Below are positions 1 through 10,320 of a DNA stretch of 38,213 nt, piece after piece. The notes beneath the pieces are model-generated. The model saw only the letters and a list, made by a program, of their open reading frames with translations. It was not told where the DNA came from and did not search any database. Numbering within the stretch: position 1 is the stretch's first letter; every line of letters starts with the position of its first letter. This DNA comes from an uncultured Clostridia bacterium (lineage in GTDB: Bacteria > Bacillota > Clostridia > Christensenellales > CAG-314): contig CANQGD010000016.1 of NCBI GenBank assembly GCA_947601445.1, forward strand, positions 1 through 38,213, given 5' to 3'. The translations under genes were made by a program, and so were the position numbers.

Positions 1-204
1 ATTGAAAACATCTTTGTCCCGATCTATGCGAAAAACGGCGTTACGGACAAAAAAATCGTGGAGTATATGTCGCACTATTTCATCAGCGGCGTCACCGCGA
101 TTACAATGGAATGGGTGAAGCGCGGGTGTGAGGACGATATTCTGTTCATCTGCGAAGTCATTTCCATTTGCGTGCGCCCCTCGATGAAAGTGTCATTGAA
201 TTAA
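1..204 (+). CDS. C-terminal fragment of a TetR/AcrR-like transcriptional regulator (truncated by window start)
   Basis: Frame 1 open from base 1 to TAA 202-204; peptide ...IVEYMSHYFISGVTAITMEWVKRGCEDDILFICEVISICVRPSMKVSLN resembles TetR C-terminal helices. Confidence 0.5.
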   Translation: MENIFVPIYAKNGVTDKKIVEYMSHYFISGVTAITMEWVKRGCEDDILFICEVISICVRPSMKVSLN

Positions 205-210
205 AAGAAC

Positions 211-1128
211 ATGAAGAAGATCCTCGAATTTTTCAAAACGCCGCCGTTGTGGTTTTTGTTCGTCCTTGCAGTCATCGCAATCGGCGGAGCGGTGGGCGGA
301 ACGCTCTTTCTCACGCAAGAAAGCCTGTCCGCATACGTTATGGTGGGCTATGCCTTCCTCGGCGTGATGTGCGTTTCCGTCGGCTACTGCATTTACGGCT
401 TTATCAAGACATTCCCCGCTTTGAACGAGCGAATTTTGAAATGGTCTGAAAATAAGCCATTTTGGAACAGAGTTTTCACCGAATACGGCTTCCGCACGAT
501 CTTGTTTTCTATCGGCTCGTTTGCGATCAATCTTGCGTTCGCCGTCTATAACGGCTCGGTCGCCATTGTTATCCGCTCGATTTGGTTCGGTGCGCTCGCA
601 GCATACTACATTCTTTTGATTGTGCTTCGTGGAATGATCCTCGTATATTACGCAAAGCGGAATAAAGCCGTCAAAGCAGGGCAAACGGAAGATATAACCA
701 AGCGGAAAGATATGCGCATTTACCGCATTTGCGGGATCGTCTTATTGCTTCTGCCGATCGCGCTTTCTTTCGCCATTTTACAAATGGTGCGGGCAAACGA
801 TTCGTTTGTCCATACGGGCATTACGATCTATGCCTATGCGATTTACGCCTTTTATAAAATCATCGTGTCAATCTATAACTTCGTCAAGACAAGGCAGTCG
901 AGCGAAATGACCGTGCGGGCGGCGAAGAATATCAACCTTGCCGACGCGATGGTGTCCATTCTCGCTTTGCAGACGGCAATGTTTCGGGAGTTTGACACGG
1001 CGGGCGATTTTGTCAACATCGCAAGGATGAACGCCGTAACAGGTGCAATTGTCTGCGGCTTGACGGCGGCTATCGGGATATATATGATTGTAATTGCCGT
1101 TAAAAAAATAAGAAAACACAAAAATTAA
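211..1128 (+). CDS. Multi-pass membrane protein of unknown function
   Basis: 305-aa ORF with many hydrophobic segments, immediately after the TetR-like gene. Confidence 0.7.
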   Translation: MKKILEFFKTPPLWFLFVLAVIAIGGAVGGTLFLTQESLSAYVMVGYAFLGVMCVSVGYCIYGFIKTFPALNERILKWSENKPFWNRVFTEYGFRTILFSIGSFAINLAFAVYNGSVAIVIRSIWFGALAAYYILLIVLRGMILVYYAKRNKAVKAGQTEDITKRKDMRIYRICGIVLLLLPIALSFAILQMVRANDSFVHTGITIYAYAIYAFYKIIVSIYNFVKTRQSSEMTVRAAKNINLADAMVSILALQTAMFREFDTAGDFVNIARMNAVTGAIVCGLTAAIGIYMIVIAVKKIRKHKN

Positions 1129-1157
1129 AGAAAATCAAACAATATAAATAAACAACG

Positions 1158-1196
1158 AAAAGACCGAGAAATGTTTCAAGGTCTCTTTGTTTTGCT
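1158..1196. terminator. Hairpin between convergent genes, probable terminator
   Basis: AGACC-ga-GAAA-tg-TTTC-aa-GGTCT (1161-1184) followed by a T-rich run; lies between a + gene and a - gene. Confidence 0.5.
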
Positions 1197-1300
1197 TAAA
1201 AGTGTTTCCGTAAATAAATTTTAATGTTCCGTCAATTATCAGACCGTACTTTTGTTCTCGGTCGAAAGATATGGGCGTAATGGGTTTTAATGCCGACGGT

Positions 1301-2992
1301 TTATGTCAATTGGTTGAAATGTCTGTCAGGATTGACGATTATCGTTTGATATTCGTTGTATACAACAAATCCCGGCGGCGCCTTGGTGGGTTTTTTGACG
1401 TTTGTACGCGGCGTAAAGTCCACGGGAATTTTGCTTCCGCTTTTTGCTTGAGAGTAGTATGCGCATATTTCCGCGGCTTCTTGTATCACGTTGTTCGGTA
1501 TTTCTTCCGTTTGGCGCACAATAACCACGTGAGACGAATGAATTTTTTGAGTGTGCAACCACAAATCGTCGGCGTGCGCCAACTTGAACGTGACAAAGTT
1601 GTTTTGGATGTTGTTTTTGCCTACGTAAACGGTGTATCCGTGCAAGTTATATTTGAGGGGTTTGATAGGCGTTTCCGTCTTTTTGACGGCTTTCGACTCT
1701 TTTATAAGTCCGAGCGCGGTCAATTCATCGCGTATCTGTTGCAAATCATCCGGGTCTGTGCAAAAGCGTAAATTTTCTTTGATTGTCAGCAAATAGTTTA
1801 ACAATTCGCTGTTCTCTTCCACGAGTTTCACGTTGTGTTCAAACGAGGATTTCAGTTTGCGGTATTTCTTGTAGTATGCTTGTGCATTTTGTTGCGGAGA
1901 CAACTGTCTGTCCAGCGGGATTGTAACGGTATTTCCGTCGATAAAGTTTGTACAGGTCAACTTTTCTTTGTCTTTGATATTCCACAGATTGGAAAGTATC
2001 AGATCGCCGTACAATTTGAAAGTTTCTCTGTTTTCCGCGTCCAACAGCGTCTGGCGTTGCGCAGCCAATTTTTTCTCCGTGCGCGAGACGGCGTTTTTTA
2101 CCGTCGTCGTTACGGCTCTTGCCTTGTCTGCAAAGCGTTGTCTTTTGTCCAACAGATAGAAGTAGTTGTCGTGAGCTTTGTTCAGTGTGTCGAAAAACAG
2201 CTTTTCTCCCTTTTGAGAAATATAGTCGAACGGGCAAGTATCTACGGGCGTGCCGTTGTTAAGCACGACGTTGGGTTTTTTATTTTCGAGATTGCTCTTG
2301 TATTGTGCAAGCCTGTCTAATACTCGCGCATTGTTGGTTGCGGAGTGATCGTTTTCGTCAATTCCGCAAAGAATCTCGTTCACTGTGGATTGAGAAACTC
2401 CCAATAGAACATCAGGCAATGTTTTTCTCAACGGGAGATTACATTCGTTCAGATATTCCGCCACCCGAAAAAAATCAAACGGTTCTATCTTGTCCTGAGG
2501 GGCGAAAAAGCGGTATTTCACGCCTGTCATTATCAATCTCGACGTATTCAAATCCTGCGGAAGATGTTTTATGCTGTCCAATACCGTATAATTTTCATCC
2601 GTCAAAATTATGTTGGATGTTTTGCCCGTCAATTCGAAAATGAGTTTCATTTCCTTTTTGTAACCCAATTCGTCGTTTACGCTCAAAGAAAATTCCAACA
2701 CGCGCTCAAACGGCATTTGTTTTATCGCGGTAACTGCGGCGTTGGTAAGATATTTTCTCAACAGCATACAAAACGCGGGCGCAACCTTGGGGTTGTCCGT
2801 AGGCATTTCCGTTATGTGTATTCTGTTGACATTTGCATTTGCCGAAATAACCAACTTGTAGGTCTGCTTGTTGAATATAAACAGAACGATTTCGTCTCGT
2901 TCCGGTTGATAAATTTTAGTAATTTTGCCGCCGACGATCGTTTCTTCGAGTTCTTTTTCGATCACCGACAAAGTAAGCGCGTCAAATGCCAT
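1301..2992 (-). CDS. rqcH: NFACT family protein (Rqc2/RqcH-like, fibronectin-binding A homologue)
   Basis: 563 aa; N-terminal NFACT-N like MAFDALTLSVIEKELEE...GGKITKIYQPERDEI, ELTGKTSNIILTD, C-terminal NFACT-R like ADDLWLHTQKIHSSHVVI. Confidence 0.9.
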   Translation of the reverse strand: MAFDALTLSVIEKELEETIVGGKITKIYQPERDEIVLFIFNKQTYKLVISANANVNRIHITEMPTDNPKVAPAFCMLLRKYLTNAAVTAIKQMPFERVLEFSLSVNDELGYKKEMKLIFELTGKTSNIILTDENYTVLDSIKHLPQDLNTSRLIMTGVKYRFFAPQDKIEPFDFFRVAEYLNECNLPLRKTLPDVLLGVSQSTVNEILCGIDENDHSATNNARVLDRLAQYKSNLENKKPNVVLNNGTPVDTCPFDYISQKGEKLFFDTLNKAHDNYFYLLDKRQRFADKARAVTTTVKNAVSRTEKKLAAQRQTLLDAENRETFKLYGDLILSNLWNIKDKEKLTCTNFIDGNTVTIPLDRQLSPQQNAQAYYKKYRKLKSSFEHNVKLVEENSELLNYLLTIKENLRFCTDPDDLQQIRDELTALGLIKESKAVKKTETPIKPLKYNLHGYTVYVGKNNIQNNFVTFKLAHADDLWLHTQKIHSSHVVIVRQTEEIPNNVIQEAAEICAYYSQAKSGSKIPVDFTPRTNVKKPTKAPPGFVVYNEYQTIIVNPDRHFNQLT

Positions 2993-3042
2993 TGTATCTC
3001 CCGATTTCAGCCGAATGAATTTATTTTTTTCACGGCAAACAA

Positions 3043-3071
3043 ATTATATCACAGCTTTTCAAGTCTTGCAA
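3043..3071 (-). promoter_or_regulatory. Sigma-A-like promoter for the NFACT gene
   Basis: On the minus strand: TTGCAA - 17 nt - TATAAT, with a TGn extended -10. Confidence 0.6.
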
Positions 3072-3174
3072 CGCAAAATGCCATCGTCGCTTGGCAATCG
3101 CAAGGCAATGCGTCGCTTTGCGGAGTTTTGGTAATATACTGCAACTTAGGACAAATTTTTGCCTTGAAATTCGA

Positions 3175-3203
3175 TTGCTAAAATTAGATATATATGATAA
3201 AAT
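3175..3203 (+). promoter_or_regulatory. Candidate sigma-A-like promoter for tig
   Basis: TTGCTA - 17 nt - TAAAAT about 50 nt upstream of the tig start. Confidence 0.45.
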
Positions 3204-3255
3204 ATAAAACCGTCGGAGCAATCCGCCCAATTGAACTTATTGTCGGAGGACTAAC

Positions 3256-4548
3256 ATGAAATACACGCAAAAGAGAGAAAAACACACTTTGACCGTCACC
3301 TTTAAGGTCAATGCCGAGGAATGGGCGGAATTCGATCGCCGCGCCTATGAGCAAAGCAAGGGAAAGTACAATGTGCCCGGTTTCCGCAAAGGACACGTTC
3401 CCAAAAATGTATTGGAAAACCGATATGGGAAAGGATTGTTCTTTGAAGATGCGCTTTATATGTGCGCGCAAGAATATTACGGCAACTTTTTGGATAAAAA
3501 TAAAGAAGTGGTACCCGTTGTGCGTCCATCCATAGACGAAAAATCCATCAAGCTGGACGATAAAGGCTTGACATTCGCAATCGTCGTTACCTTGCAACCG
3601 GAATTTACTCTCGGTCAATACAAAGGTTTGACTATCGAAAAGACCGTTCCGCAAACCGTCAAAGAAGAAGATGTCAACGCGGAAATAGAAAGAGTGCGCG
3701 AACGTAACGCGCGTTTCATCGAGATTTCCGACCGTCCCGTGCAAGAGGGCGATCAAGTCAATCTCGATTACTGCGGCAAGGTGGACGGAGTGGCGTTCAA
3801 AGGCGGCACCGCCGAGAAATATACGCTTACAATCGGTTCTCACAGTTTTATTCCAGGTTTTGAAGAACAACTTGTGGGAATGACGATAGGCGAAACTCGC
3901 GATATAAACGTCACCTTCCCCGAGGAATATCACGCAGAAGAGCTCAAAGGCAAGCAAGCGGTGTTTACCGTTACCGTCAACAGCATCACCGTGAAAGAAC
4001 TGCCCGAAATCGACGACGAATTTGCCAAGGATGTCAGCGAGTTTGGTACTTTGCAGGAGTACAAGCAGGACATAAGCAGAATTATTGCCGAGCGTTATGC
4101 CCAAGAAGCCGAACGTGAAGACGAAAACAAACTCATCGAGACAATAGTCAACGGTACGCAAATAGATATACCCGAGGTAATGATCGAAGAACAGATAGAT
4201 CGGTATATCGACGATTTCCGTTATCAGTTGCAAAACAGCGGAATGAATCTGGAAAATTATTTTAAATATTCGGGAATGACAATGGAACAGCTGCGTAAAG
4301 AGTATCGCGAACGTGCGGAAAAAGCCGTACACACTCGTTTGGTATTCGAGACCATCGTCAAAGAGGAAAATATAACTGCCACAGATGAGCAAATAGATGA
4401 AAAAATCAGGGAATATACGCAGCGTATCGGTACTACTTACGAAGAATTTACCCAACAGCTCAATCCGACAGACAGATATTATTTCGAAAATCAGGCAATC
4501 ACCGAGTCACTTATAGAGTTGCTCAAAAAGGAAAATACAATTGCCTGA
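3256..4548 (+). CDS. tig: Trigger factor, peptidyl-prolyl isomerase chaperone
   Basis: 430 aa; N-terminal VPGFRKGHVPKNVLENRYG, FKBP-like VQEGDQVNLDYCGKVDGVAF...IPGFEEQLVGM; followed by clpP and clpX. Confidence 0.96.
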   Translation: MKYTQKREKHTLTVTFKVNAEEWAEFDRRAYEQSKGKYNVPGFRKGHVPKNVLENRYGKGLFFEDALYMCAQEYYGNFLDKNKEVVPVVRPSIDEKSIKLDDKGLTFAIVVTLQPEFTLGQYKGLTIEKTVPQTVKEEDVNAEIERVRERNARFIEISDRPVQEGDQVNLDYCGKVDGVAFKGGTAEKYTLTIGSHSFIPGFEEQLVGMTIGETRDINVTFPEEYHAEELKGKQAVFTVTVNSITVKELPEIDDEFAKDVSEFGTLQEYKQDISRIIAERYAQEAEREDENKLIETIVNGTQIDIPEVMIEEQIDRYIDDFRYQLQNSGMNLENYFKYSGMTMEQLRKEYRERAEKAVHTRLVFETIVKEENITATDEQIDEKIREYTQRIGTTYEEFTQQLNPTDRYYFENQAITESLIELLKKENTIA

Positions 4549-4566
4549 TAAGCATGGAGAAACAGT

Positions 4567-5154
4567 ATGACATTGATACCCATGGTAGTAGACCGCACTG
4601 ACAGCGGTGAAAGAAGCTATGACATCTACTCGCGCCTTTTGGAGGATCGAGTCGTATTTTTGAGCGGTCAAATCACAAGCGAACTGTCCAATCTGGTGGT
4701 GGCGCAGTTGATTTATCTCGAATCCAAAGATCCCACCAAGGACATTTCTTTGTATATCAACAGTCCCGGCGGCGAAGTTACCGCGGGGCTTGCCATTTAC
4801 GATACAATGAAATATATTCGCTGCGATGTTTCCACAATATGTATAGGTATGGCGGCGAGTATGGGCGCATTTTTGCTGGCGGCAGGCGCCAAAGGTAAGC
4901 GTTTTGCATTACCCAATAGCGAAATAATGATTCATCAGGTATTGGGAGGCAGTCAGGGACAGGCTTCGGATGTTGAGATACAGACAAAGCAACTGTTGAA
5001 AATCAAAAATAAAATCAACTCTATTCTTGCCGAAAACGTCGGCAAATCCGTCGAAGAAGTGGAACGCGACACCGATCGCGACAATTATTTGACTGCCGAA
5101 GAAGCGTTGAACTACGGTATTGTAGACAAGGTTTTTTACACGCGTAAAGCGTAA
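4567..5154 (+). CDS. clpP: ATP-dependent Clp protease proteolytic subunit
   Basis: 195 aa; [30 protein letters not shown] (Ser), [15 protein letters not shown] (His). Confidence 0.97.
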   Translation: MTLIPMVVDRTDSGERSYDIYSRLLEDRVVFLSGQITSELSNLVVAQLIYLESKDPTKDISLYINSPGGEVTAGLAIYDTMKYIRCDVSTICIGMAASMGAFLLAAGAKGKRFALPNSEIMIHQVLGGSQGQASDVEIQTKQLLKIKNKINSILAENVGKSVEEVERDTDRDNYLTAEEALNYGIVDKVFYTRKA

Positions 5155-5186
5155 CGGGCAAATTGCATGCCGTTGAGGCTGCAATG

Positions 5187-5234
5187 CCGAAAAAAAGTTT
5201 CGGTGTAAAACATATAAAAACATATTTTTACACC
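5187..5234 (+). promoter_or_regulatory. Two adjacent, slightly overlapping hairpins at the clpP-clpX junction
   Basis: CCGAAA-aaaag-TTTCGG (5187-5203) and GGTGTAAAA...TTTTACACC (5202-5234) share bases 5202-5203. Confidence 0.45.
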
Positions 5235-5256
5235 CTATCAGTAAAAAGGAGAAAAT

Positions 5257-6468
5257 ATGCAAGTTTGTTCCTTTTGCGGGAAAAAAGAAAATGAAGTTAG
5301 GCGGCTTTTGTCCGCACCAAACGGCGTGTGTATTTGCGACGCGTGTATAGCCACCTGTCAAAGTATTCTCGACAGCGACAGCACTCCGGATTTTTTCGAA
5401 GGTATGCATTTGCCCAAGCCGGATGAAATAAAGGCGGAATTGGACAAATATGTAGTGGGTCAGGACGATGCGAAAAAGACGCTCGCGGTGGCTGTGTACA
5501 ATCATTACAAACGCGTGCTTTATTCCGACAAAAGCAATGACGACGTGGAGTTGGAAAAGAGCAACATTCTGATGTTGGGACCTACGGGTTGCGGCAAAAC
5601 GTTGCTTGCCAAAACTCTTGCCAAGATTCTCGACGTGCCGTTTGCCGTCGCCGACGCGACGACTTTGACGGAAGCGGGTTACGTGGGAGAAGATGTGGAA
5701 AATATACTTCTCAAACTCATTCAGGCTGCGGATTATGACGTGGCACGCGCAGAACACGGCATTATTTACATTGACGAGATAGACAAAATTGCCAAAAAAA
5801 CGGAAAATGTTTCCATAACGCGAGACGTATCGGGCGAAGGCGTGCAACAGGCATTGCTCAAAATTATAGAAAGTACCGTTGCCAACGTGCCGCCGCAAGG
5901 GGGAAGGAAGCATCCGCAAGCGGAAAGCATTCCTATCGATACTACCAATATTCTCTTCATTTGCGGAGGAGCATTTGTCGGTTTGGAAAAAATCGCCGAA
6001 AAGCGTCAACAAGGTGCGGGATTGGGTTTCGGCAATCAAATCAAGAGTACCGAGGAGATCGACCACTCCGAGTTGGTAAAAAATTTGCAACCGCAGGATT
6101 TTATCAAATACGGACTTATTCCCGAATTTGTGGGCAGATTGCCCATAACGGTAGGATTGTCCCCGTTAAACGAAAAAGCGTTGGTGCAAATTCTCACCGA
6201 GCCGAAGAACTGTCTTATCAAACAATACAAAAAGCTGTTCAAGTTGGACGGTATCGAGTTGGAATTCGATGATGACGCGCTTGCTGCAATTGCGGAAAAA
6301 TCAATGCGGCTAAAAACAGGCGCTCGCGGTTTGCGCTCGGTATTGGAAAATTTGATGCTCAACTGCATGTACGAAGCGCCCAGCCGCGGAGACGTGGAAC
6401 GCGTGCGTATAACGCGCCAAAGCGTGGAGGGCAACGGCGATCCGCTTGTTACGCGCAAAGCCGGCTGA
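5257..6468 (+). CDS. clpX: ATP-dependent Clp protease ATP-binding subunit ClpX
   Basis: 403 aa; N-terminal zinc finger [11 protein letters not shown]...CICDAC, Walker [21 protein letters not shown]. Confidence 0.97.
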   Translation: MQVCSFCGKKENEVRRLLSAPNGVCICDACIATCQSILDSDSTPDFFEGMHLPKPDEIKAELDKYVVGQDDAKKTLAVAVYNHYKRVLYSDKSNDDVELEKSNILMLGPTGCGKTLLAKTLAKILDVPFAVADATTLTEAGYVGEDVENILLKLIQAADYDVARAEHGIIYIDEIDKIAKKTENVSITRDVSGEGVQQALLKIIESTVANVPPQGGRKHPQAESIPIDTTNILFICGGAFVGLEKIAEKRQQGAGLGFGNQIKSTEEIDHSELVKNLQPQDFIKYGLIPEFVGRLPITVGLSPLNEKALVQILTEPKNCLIKQYKKLFKLDGIELEFDDDALAAIAEKSMRLKTGARGLRSVLENLMLNCMYEAPSRGDVERVRITRQSVEGNGDPLVTRKAG

Positions 6469-6531
6469 CCGACGCAACCCGATTTTTACGGCGAATTTAT
6501 TGCATATTAAATTTTTGTATCGCTGTATTCG

Positions 6532-6560
6532 ATCGCTCCCTTTCCGGGGAGCGATTTGCT
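6532..6560 (+). terminator. Probable terminator hairpin after clpX
   Basis: ATCGCTCCC - TTTCCG - GGGAGCGAT perfect 9-bp stem; following T tract is weak (TTGCTTTG). Confidence 0.5.
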
Positions 6561-6590
6561 TTGCGTACTTTTATTCGATGAAACTTCGGG

Positions 6591-6900
6591 TTAAATAACG
6601 TCACGCAAATAATCGCGGTACGTCTTGATATTCTGCGTGCCGAAACAACCGCCGATTACGTTGCGACGCGTTTCACGTTGTCGCAAGCAAAGCGTTGCCG
6701 TCAATTGCTCGTCGATAATGTGTTTTCGGCGCAAGTCGGTATTTAACGGTGTAACGTTTTGCGGTAATTCGGGTCGGATAAGTATCAACCGAGGCGATAC
6801 TTTGCGGATTGCAAATAAATCGAAATCGCCATCTTTTATAAAATTTGGGTTGGATATAACTCTATTAAAGACAAAACGAGTAAAGCCTCGTTCATTTTAA
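6591..6900 (-). pseudogene. Possible remnant of a homocysteine S-methyltransferase C-terminus
   Basis: Minus-strand frame open from about 6900 to TAA at 6591; ...RRNVIGGCFGTQNIKTYRDYLRDVI resembles the NVIGGCCGTTPEHI zinc motif; no N-terminal barrel present. Confidence 0.3.
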
Positions 6901-6912
6901 TCGGGTTTTTTG

Positions 6913-6941
6913 TTGCAAAATAAAGTATTTTATTCTATAAT
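6913..6941 (+). promoter_or_regulatory. Sigma-A-like promoter for lon
   Basis: TTGCAA - 17 nt - TATAAT, followed by a ~140-nt leader before the lon start. Confidence 0.6.
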
Positions 6942-7084
6942 TATTTTGATTAAATTAAACAACCGAGCGTTGACCCGATATATTTGGCTGAGCGAATCCG
7001 TTTACGGACTAATTCGATCCGCGGCTGAATTTTATCACTAAATAAATTTAAACTACACACACTATAAGAAAACTTCGAGATGAG

Positions 7085-9403
7085 GTGCGCAAAGTGACAC
7101 AGTACAACAATATGCCTGTATTGGCAATGAGAGGCAATTTCTTTTTCCCCAATATCCGAGCGAAAGTGGAGGTTGCTCGTGAAATTTCACGCAATGCGTT
7201 GAAATATGCTTTGGAAAACGGCGGCAAATTTTTGATGGTCAGTCAAATTGATCCGGCTAAATCCAATCCAACGGAGCTGGCGGATTTTTACTCGGTGGGA
7301 GTAATTGCCGAAATAGCCTCCGTAGAGAGTGCAACCATGGAAGCTACCACGGTTATAGCTCACACTTTCGATGTGGGCAAAATTACTCATTGGACGTTCG
7401 GTAACGATATTATTTTCGCCGACGTGGAAACTCTTTCCTTTACCTGCAAGCAGGACAACGAGACGCGAGCATTGTTCGATCAAACGCTTTTGCACATCAA
7501 AAAATTATCCGAGATAAACAAAAACGTCACCAAGCCGGATGTAAACGTATTTTTCACAAACGGTCAAATAGATTATCTTGCTTTTACCAACGTTGTCGCC
7601 AATGAAATAGTAACAAGACTCGGAGAGCGGCAGCGTATCTTGGAAGAAACCGACGTGGAAACGCGCCTCGAACGTATTTGCGCGTATATTGTCGCCGAAT
7701 TGGATTACGCCAATGCCGAAAAACGCATAGCAAACCGTGTAAAACAGCAAGTACAATCCGGTCAAAAGGAATATTATCTTCGGGAACAAATGAAAGCAAT
7801 ATCGGCGGAATTGGGAGAGGACGCCAACGAAAAGCAGGATTATCTTGACAAAATAAAGGCATGCGGTATGCCCGAAGAAGTTGCCGCAAAAGCCACGAAA
7901 GAACTTAACAGACTTTCGAAAATGTCAAGCACGTCTCCCGACGCAGCGGTAATACGCAATTATCTGGATTGGTTGTGCGATGTGCCTTGGTCCAAGGAAA
8001 CCGAAGACAACAAGGATTTGAAACTTGCGCGTGAAATTTTGGATGAAGATCACTACGGTCTTACCAAAATCAAAGACAGAATAGTGGAGTATCTTGCCGT
8101 CATGCAGCTTACCGGCAAATTGAACGGTCCCATACTTTGTTTCGTGGGACCTCCGGGAGTGGGCAAAACCTCCATTGTAAAAAGTATAGCGCGCGCGCTC
8201 GGACGTAAGTATCTGCGAGTCAGTTTGGGCGGCGTCAGAGACGAGGCTGAAATCCGCGGTCATCGCAGGACTTATGTCGGGGCAATTCCCGGGAAAATAA
8301 TATATATGATGAAACAGGCGGAGTGCGTCAATCCCGTATTGTTGCTCGACGAGATAGACAAAATGGGCAAGGACAATCGTGGCGATCCCGCAAGCGCAAT
8401 GCTCGAAGTGTTGGATCCGGAGCAGAATTTCAGCTTCACCGATCACTATCTCGAAGTGCCCTACGACCTGTCCAAAGTATTGTTTGTGTGTACCGCAAAC
8501 GCCACCGACGATATTCCAGAACCGCTTTTGGATCGTATGGAAATTATAGAACTGAGCGGCTATACGGAATTGGAAAAAATAGCCATAGCAAAAAAATATC
8601 TGTTGAAAAAGAATATGGAATTGCACGGCATACCGCAAGGCGCGATTCAAATTTCCGATGAAACCTACGGCAAAATTATCGAGCGTTACACGGGTGAGTC
8701 GGGCGTTCGCAGTCTGGAACGCGAGATAGCGGCGATTTGCCGCAAGGTGGCGTTGAGATTGGTGGAGAATCCCGACACGACCGTTACGGTCACTCCCGAC
8801 AATTTGCATGAATTTTTGGGCACGGAGCGCCATAGGGACGAAATGGAGCTTGTGGACGACACTGTCGGAACCGCACGCGGACTTGCTTGGACGCGTATCG
8901 GCGGAGTAACGCTCAATGTGGACGCAACCTTGTTTCAGGGCAAGGGAGACGTTCAGCTTACGGGCAATCTCGGCGATGTGATGAAAGAATCCGCCCGCAC
9001 CGCAATATCTCTTGTAAAAAGTCTTGCGGACGATTATGGTATAGACAAAGACAAGTTCGAACACACCGATATTCACATCCATGTGCCGGAAGGTGCAATT
9101 CCGAAGGACGGTCCCAGCGCTGGCGTTACTATGGCGACGGTGGTTATGTCGGCGTTTTCCGGCAGACCGGTCAGCGGTAAAGTCGCGATGACGGGTGAAA
9201 TAACGCTTCGCGGCAAAGTACTGCCTATCGGCGGACTGCGCGAAAAAGCGCTTGCGGCATATCGTCTCGGAATCAAAAAAGTAATTATCCCCAAGGGCAA
9301 CGCAAAGGACCTCGAAGAAATCCCCAAGGAAGTAAAAGACAGTATACAGTTTGTTTTGGCGGAGGACATCAAAACCGTCTACGACAACGCATTGGTAAAA
9401 TAA
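7085..9403 (+). CDS. lon: ATP-dependent protease Lon
   Basis: 772 aa (GTG start); Walker A GPPGVGKTS, LLLDEIDKMG, proteolytic site PKDGPSAGVTMATVV, C-terminal KVIIPKGNAKDLEEIP. Confidence 0.97.
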   Translation: MRKVTQYNNMPVLAMRGNFFFPNIRAKVEVAREISRNALKYALENGGKFLMVSQIDPAKSNPTELADFYSVGVIAEIASVESATMEATTVIAHTFDVGKITHWTFGNDIIFADVETLSFTCKQDNETRALFDQTLLHIKKLSEINKNVTKPDVNVFFTNGQIDYLAFTNVVANEIVTRLGERQRILEETDVETRLERICAYIVAELDYANAEKRIANRVKQQVQSGQKEYYLREQMKAISAELGEDANEKQDYLDKIKACGMPEEVAAKATKELNRLSKMSSTSPDAAVIRNYLDWLCDVPWSKETEDNKDLKLAREILDEDHYGLTKIKDRIVEYLAVMQLTGKLNGPILCFVGPPGVGKTSIVKSIARALGRKYLRVSLGGVRDEAEIRGHRRTYVGAIPGKIIYMMKQAECVNPVLLLDEIDKMGKDNRGDPASAMLEVLDPEQNFSFTDHYLEVPYDLSKVLFVCTANATDDIPEPLLDRMEIIELSGYTELEKIAIAKKYLLKKNMELHGIPQGAIQISDETYGKIIERYTGESGVRSLEREIAAICRKVALRLVENPDTTVTVTPDNLHEFLGTERHRDEMELVDDTVGTARGLAWTRIGGVTLNVDATLFQGKGDVQLTGNLGDVMKESARTAISLVKSLADDYGIDKDKFEHTDIHIHVPEGAIPKDGPSAGVTMATVVMSAFSGRPVSGKVAMTGEITLRGKVLPIGGLREKALAAYRLGIKKVIIPKGNAKDLEEIPKEVKDSIQFVLAEDIKTVYDNALVK

Positions 9404-9407
9404 ATTT

Positions 9408-10028
9408 ATGATTGTAAAAAACGCAGCATATATCAAAGGAGCGGCAAACTATTCGCAATGTATAGTTTCCGAATTGCCGCAAATAGCGGTAGCGGGCAAA
9501 TCCAATGTCGGCAAGAGTAGTTTTATCAATTATCTTGTAGGCAACGGAGGGTTGGCGCGTACTTCCAAGCTGCCAGGACGCACGCGTCTCATAAATTATT
9601 TCTTGGTAAACGAGAGCGGTGCAAACGAATTTCTGCTTGCCGACCTGCCCGGTTATGGCTTCGCAAAGGTGTCAGACGCCGAAAAATTGAAATGGGCGGA
9701 TTTGTTGGAAAAATATCTTGCAAATGAAAGTAAGTTGGCGCAGGTGTTGTTTTTGGTGGATATAAGGCACGAACCCACGCAGGACGACGCCACAATGTAT
9801 AATTACCTGTTTGCAAACAACGTGCCTTTTACGATAATAGCCACCAAGGCGGACAAATTGCCCAAAAGTCAAGTAAAAAACAGATGTCGCGCAATAGCCA
9901 ACTTTTTCAAACTCGGGCAGGACGACGTTTTGCCTGTATCCGCTATTGCCAAAACGGGCAAAGACGCGGTATTGAACAAAATCGAACAAGTGCTTGCCTC
10001 TTTTAATGCCGCTTGCGTTGACGATTGA
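9408..10028 (+). CDS. engB: Ribosome biogenesis GTP-binding protein YihA/YsxC
   Basis: 206 aa; G1 GKSNVGKSSFIN, LPGRTRLINYF, DLPGYGFA, TKADKL. Confidence 0.95.
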   Translation: MIVKNAAYIKGAANYSQCIVSELPQIAVAGKSNVGKSSFINYLVGNGGLARTSKLPGRTRLINYFLVNESGANEFLLADLPGYGFAKVSDAEKLKWADLLEKYLANESKLAQVLFLVDIRHEPTQDDATMYNYLFANNVPFTIIATKADKLPKSQVKNRCRAIANFFKLGQDDVLPVSAIAKTGKDAVLNKIEQVLASFNAACVDD

Positions 10029-10107
10029 CCGACGCTTGCGTTTTGCGCAAATTTTACCGCACGTAGCGCATTTTTCCACCACATACAGATAAAATCAAAG
10101 ATTTAAT

Positions 10108-10150
10108 ACGCCCGATCGGCATCCGATATATGCCGTCGGGCGTTATTTTT
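10108..10150 (+). terminator. Strong intrinsic terminator
   Basis: ACGCCCGA(t)CGGCA - tccgatata - TGCCGTCGGGCGT followed by TATTTTTG. Confidence 0.8.
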
Positions 10151-10320
10151 GTATTCCGCACCCGACTGTTCAATGTGCCTATCGGGGCGCGACGTTAAAT
10201 TTTATTTTCTTTCATTTGCGTGCCGCATAACACGGTGCGCACAAATTTGTAAAGACTGTAACTTTTTGTGAGGCATAAAATTGCCGAAAGCGGCAGCGGT
10301 TTTCGTTATTGCACGCGTTG

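Noticed and set aside
1301-2992. Glu in place of Asp in the DR-type motif of the NFACT protein (PFERVLEF)
   Set aside because: Conservative change and possibly common in clostridial homologues; cannot be judged without an alignment.
3184-4455. 423-aa minus-strand ORF opposite tig, with similar long antisense ORFs at 4909-6090, 7925-9436, 17099-18418 and 22669-24075
   Set aside because: They lie wholly or largely over confidently identified genes on the + strand, have low-complexity or Phe/His/Arg-rich composition and no recognisable domains; they arise from codon usage of the sense gene.
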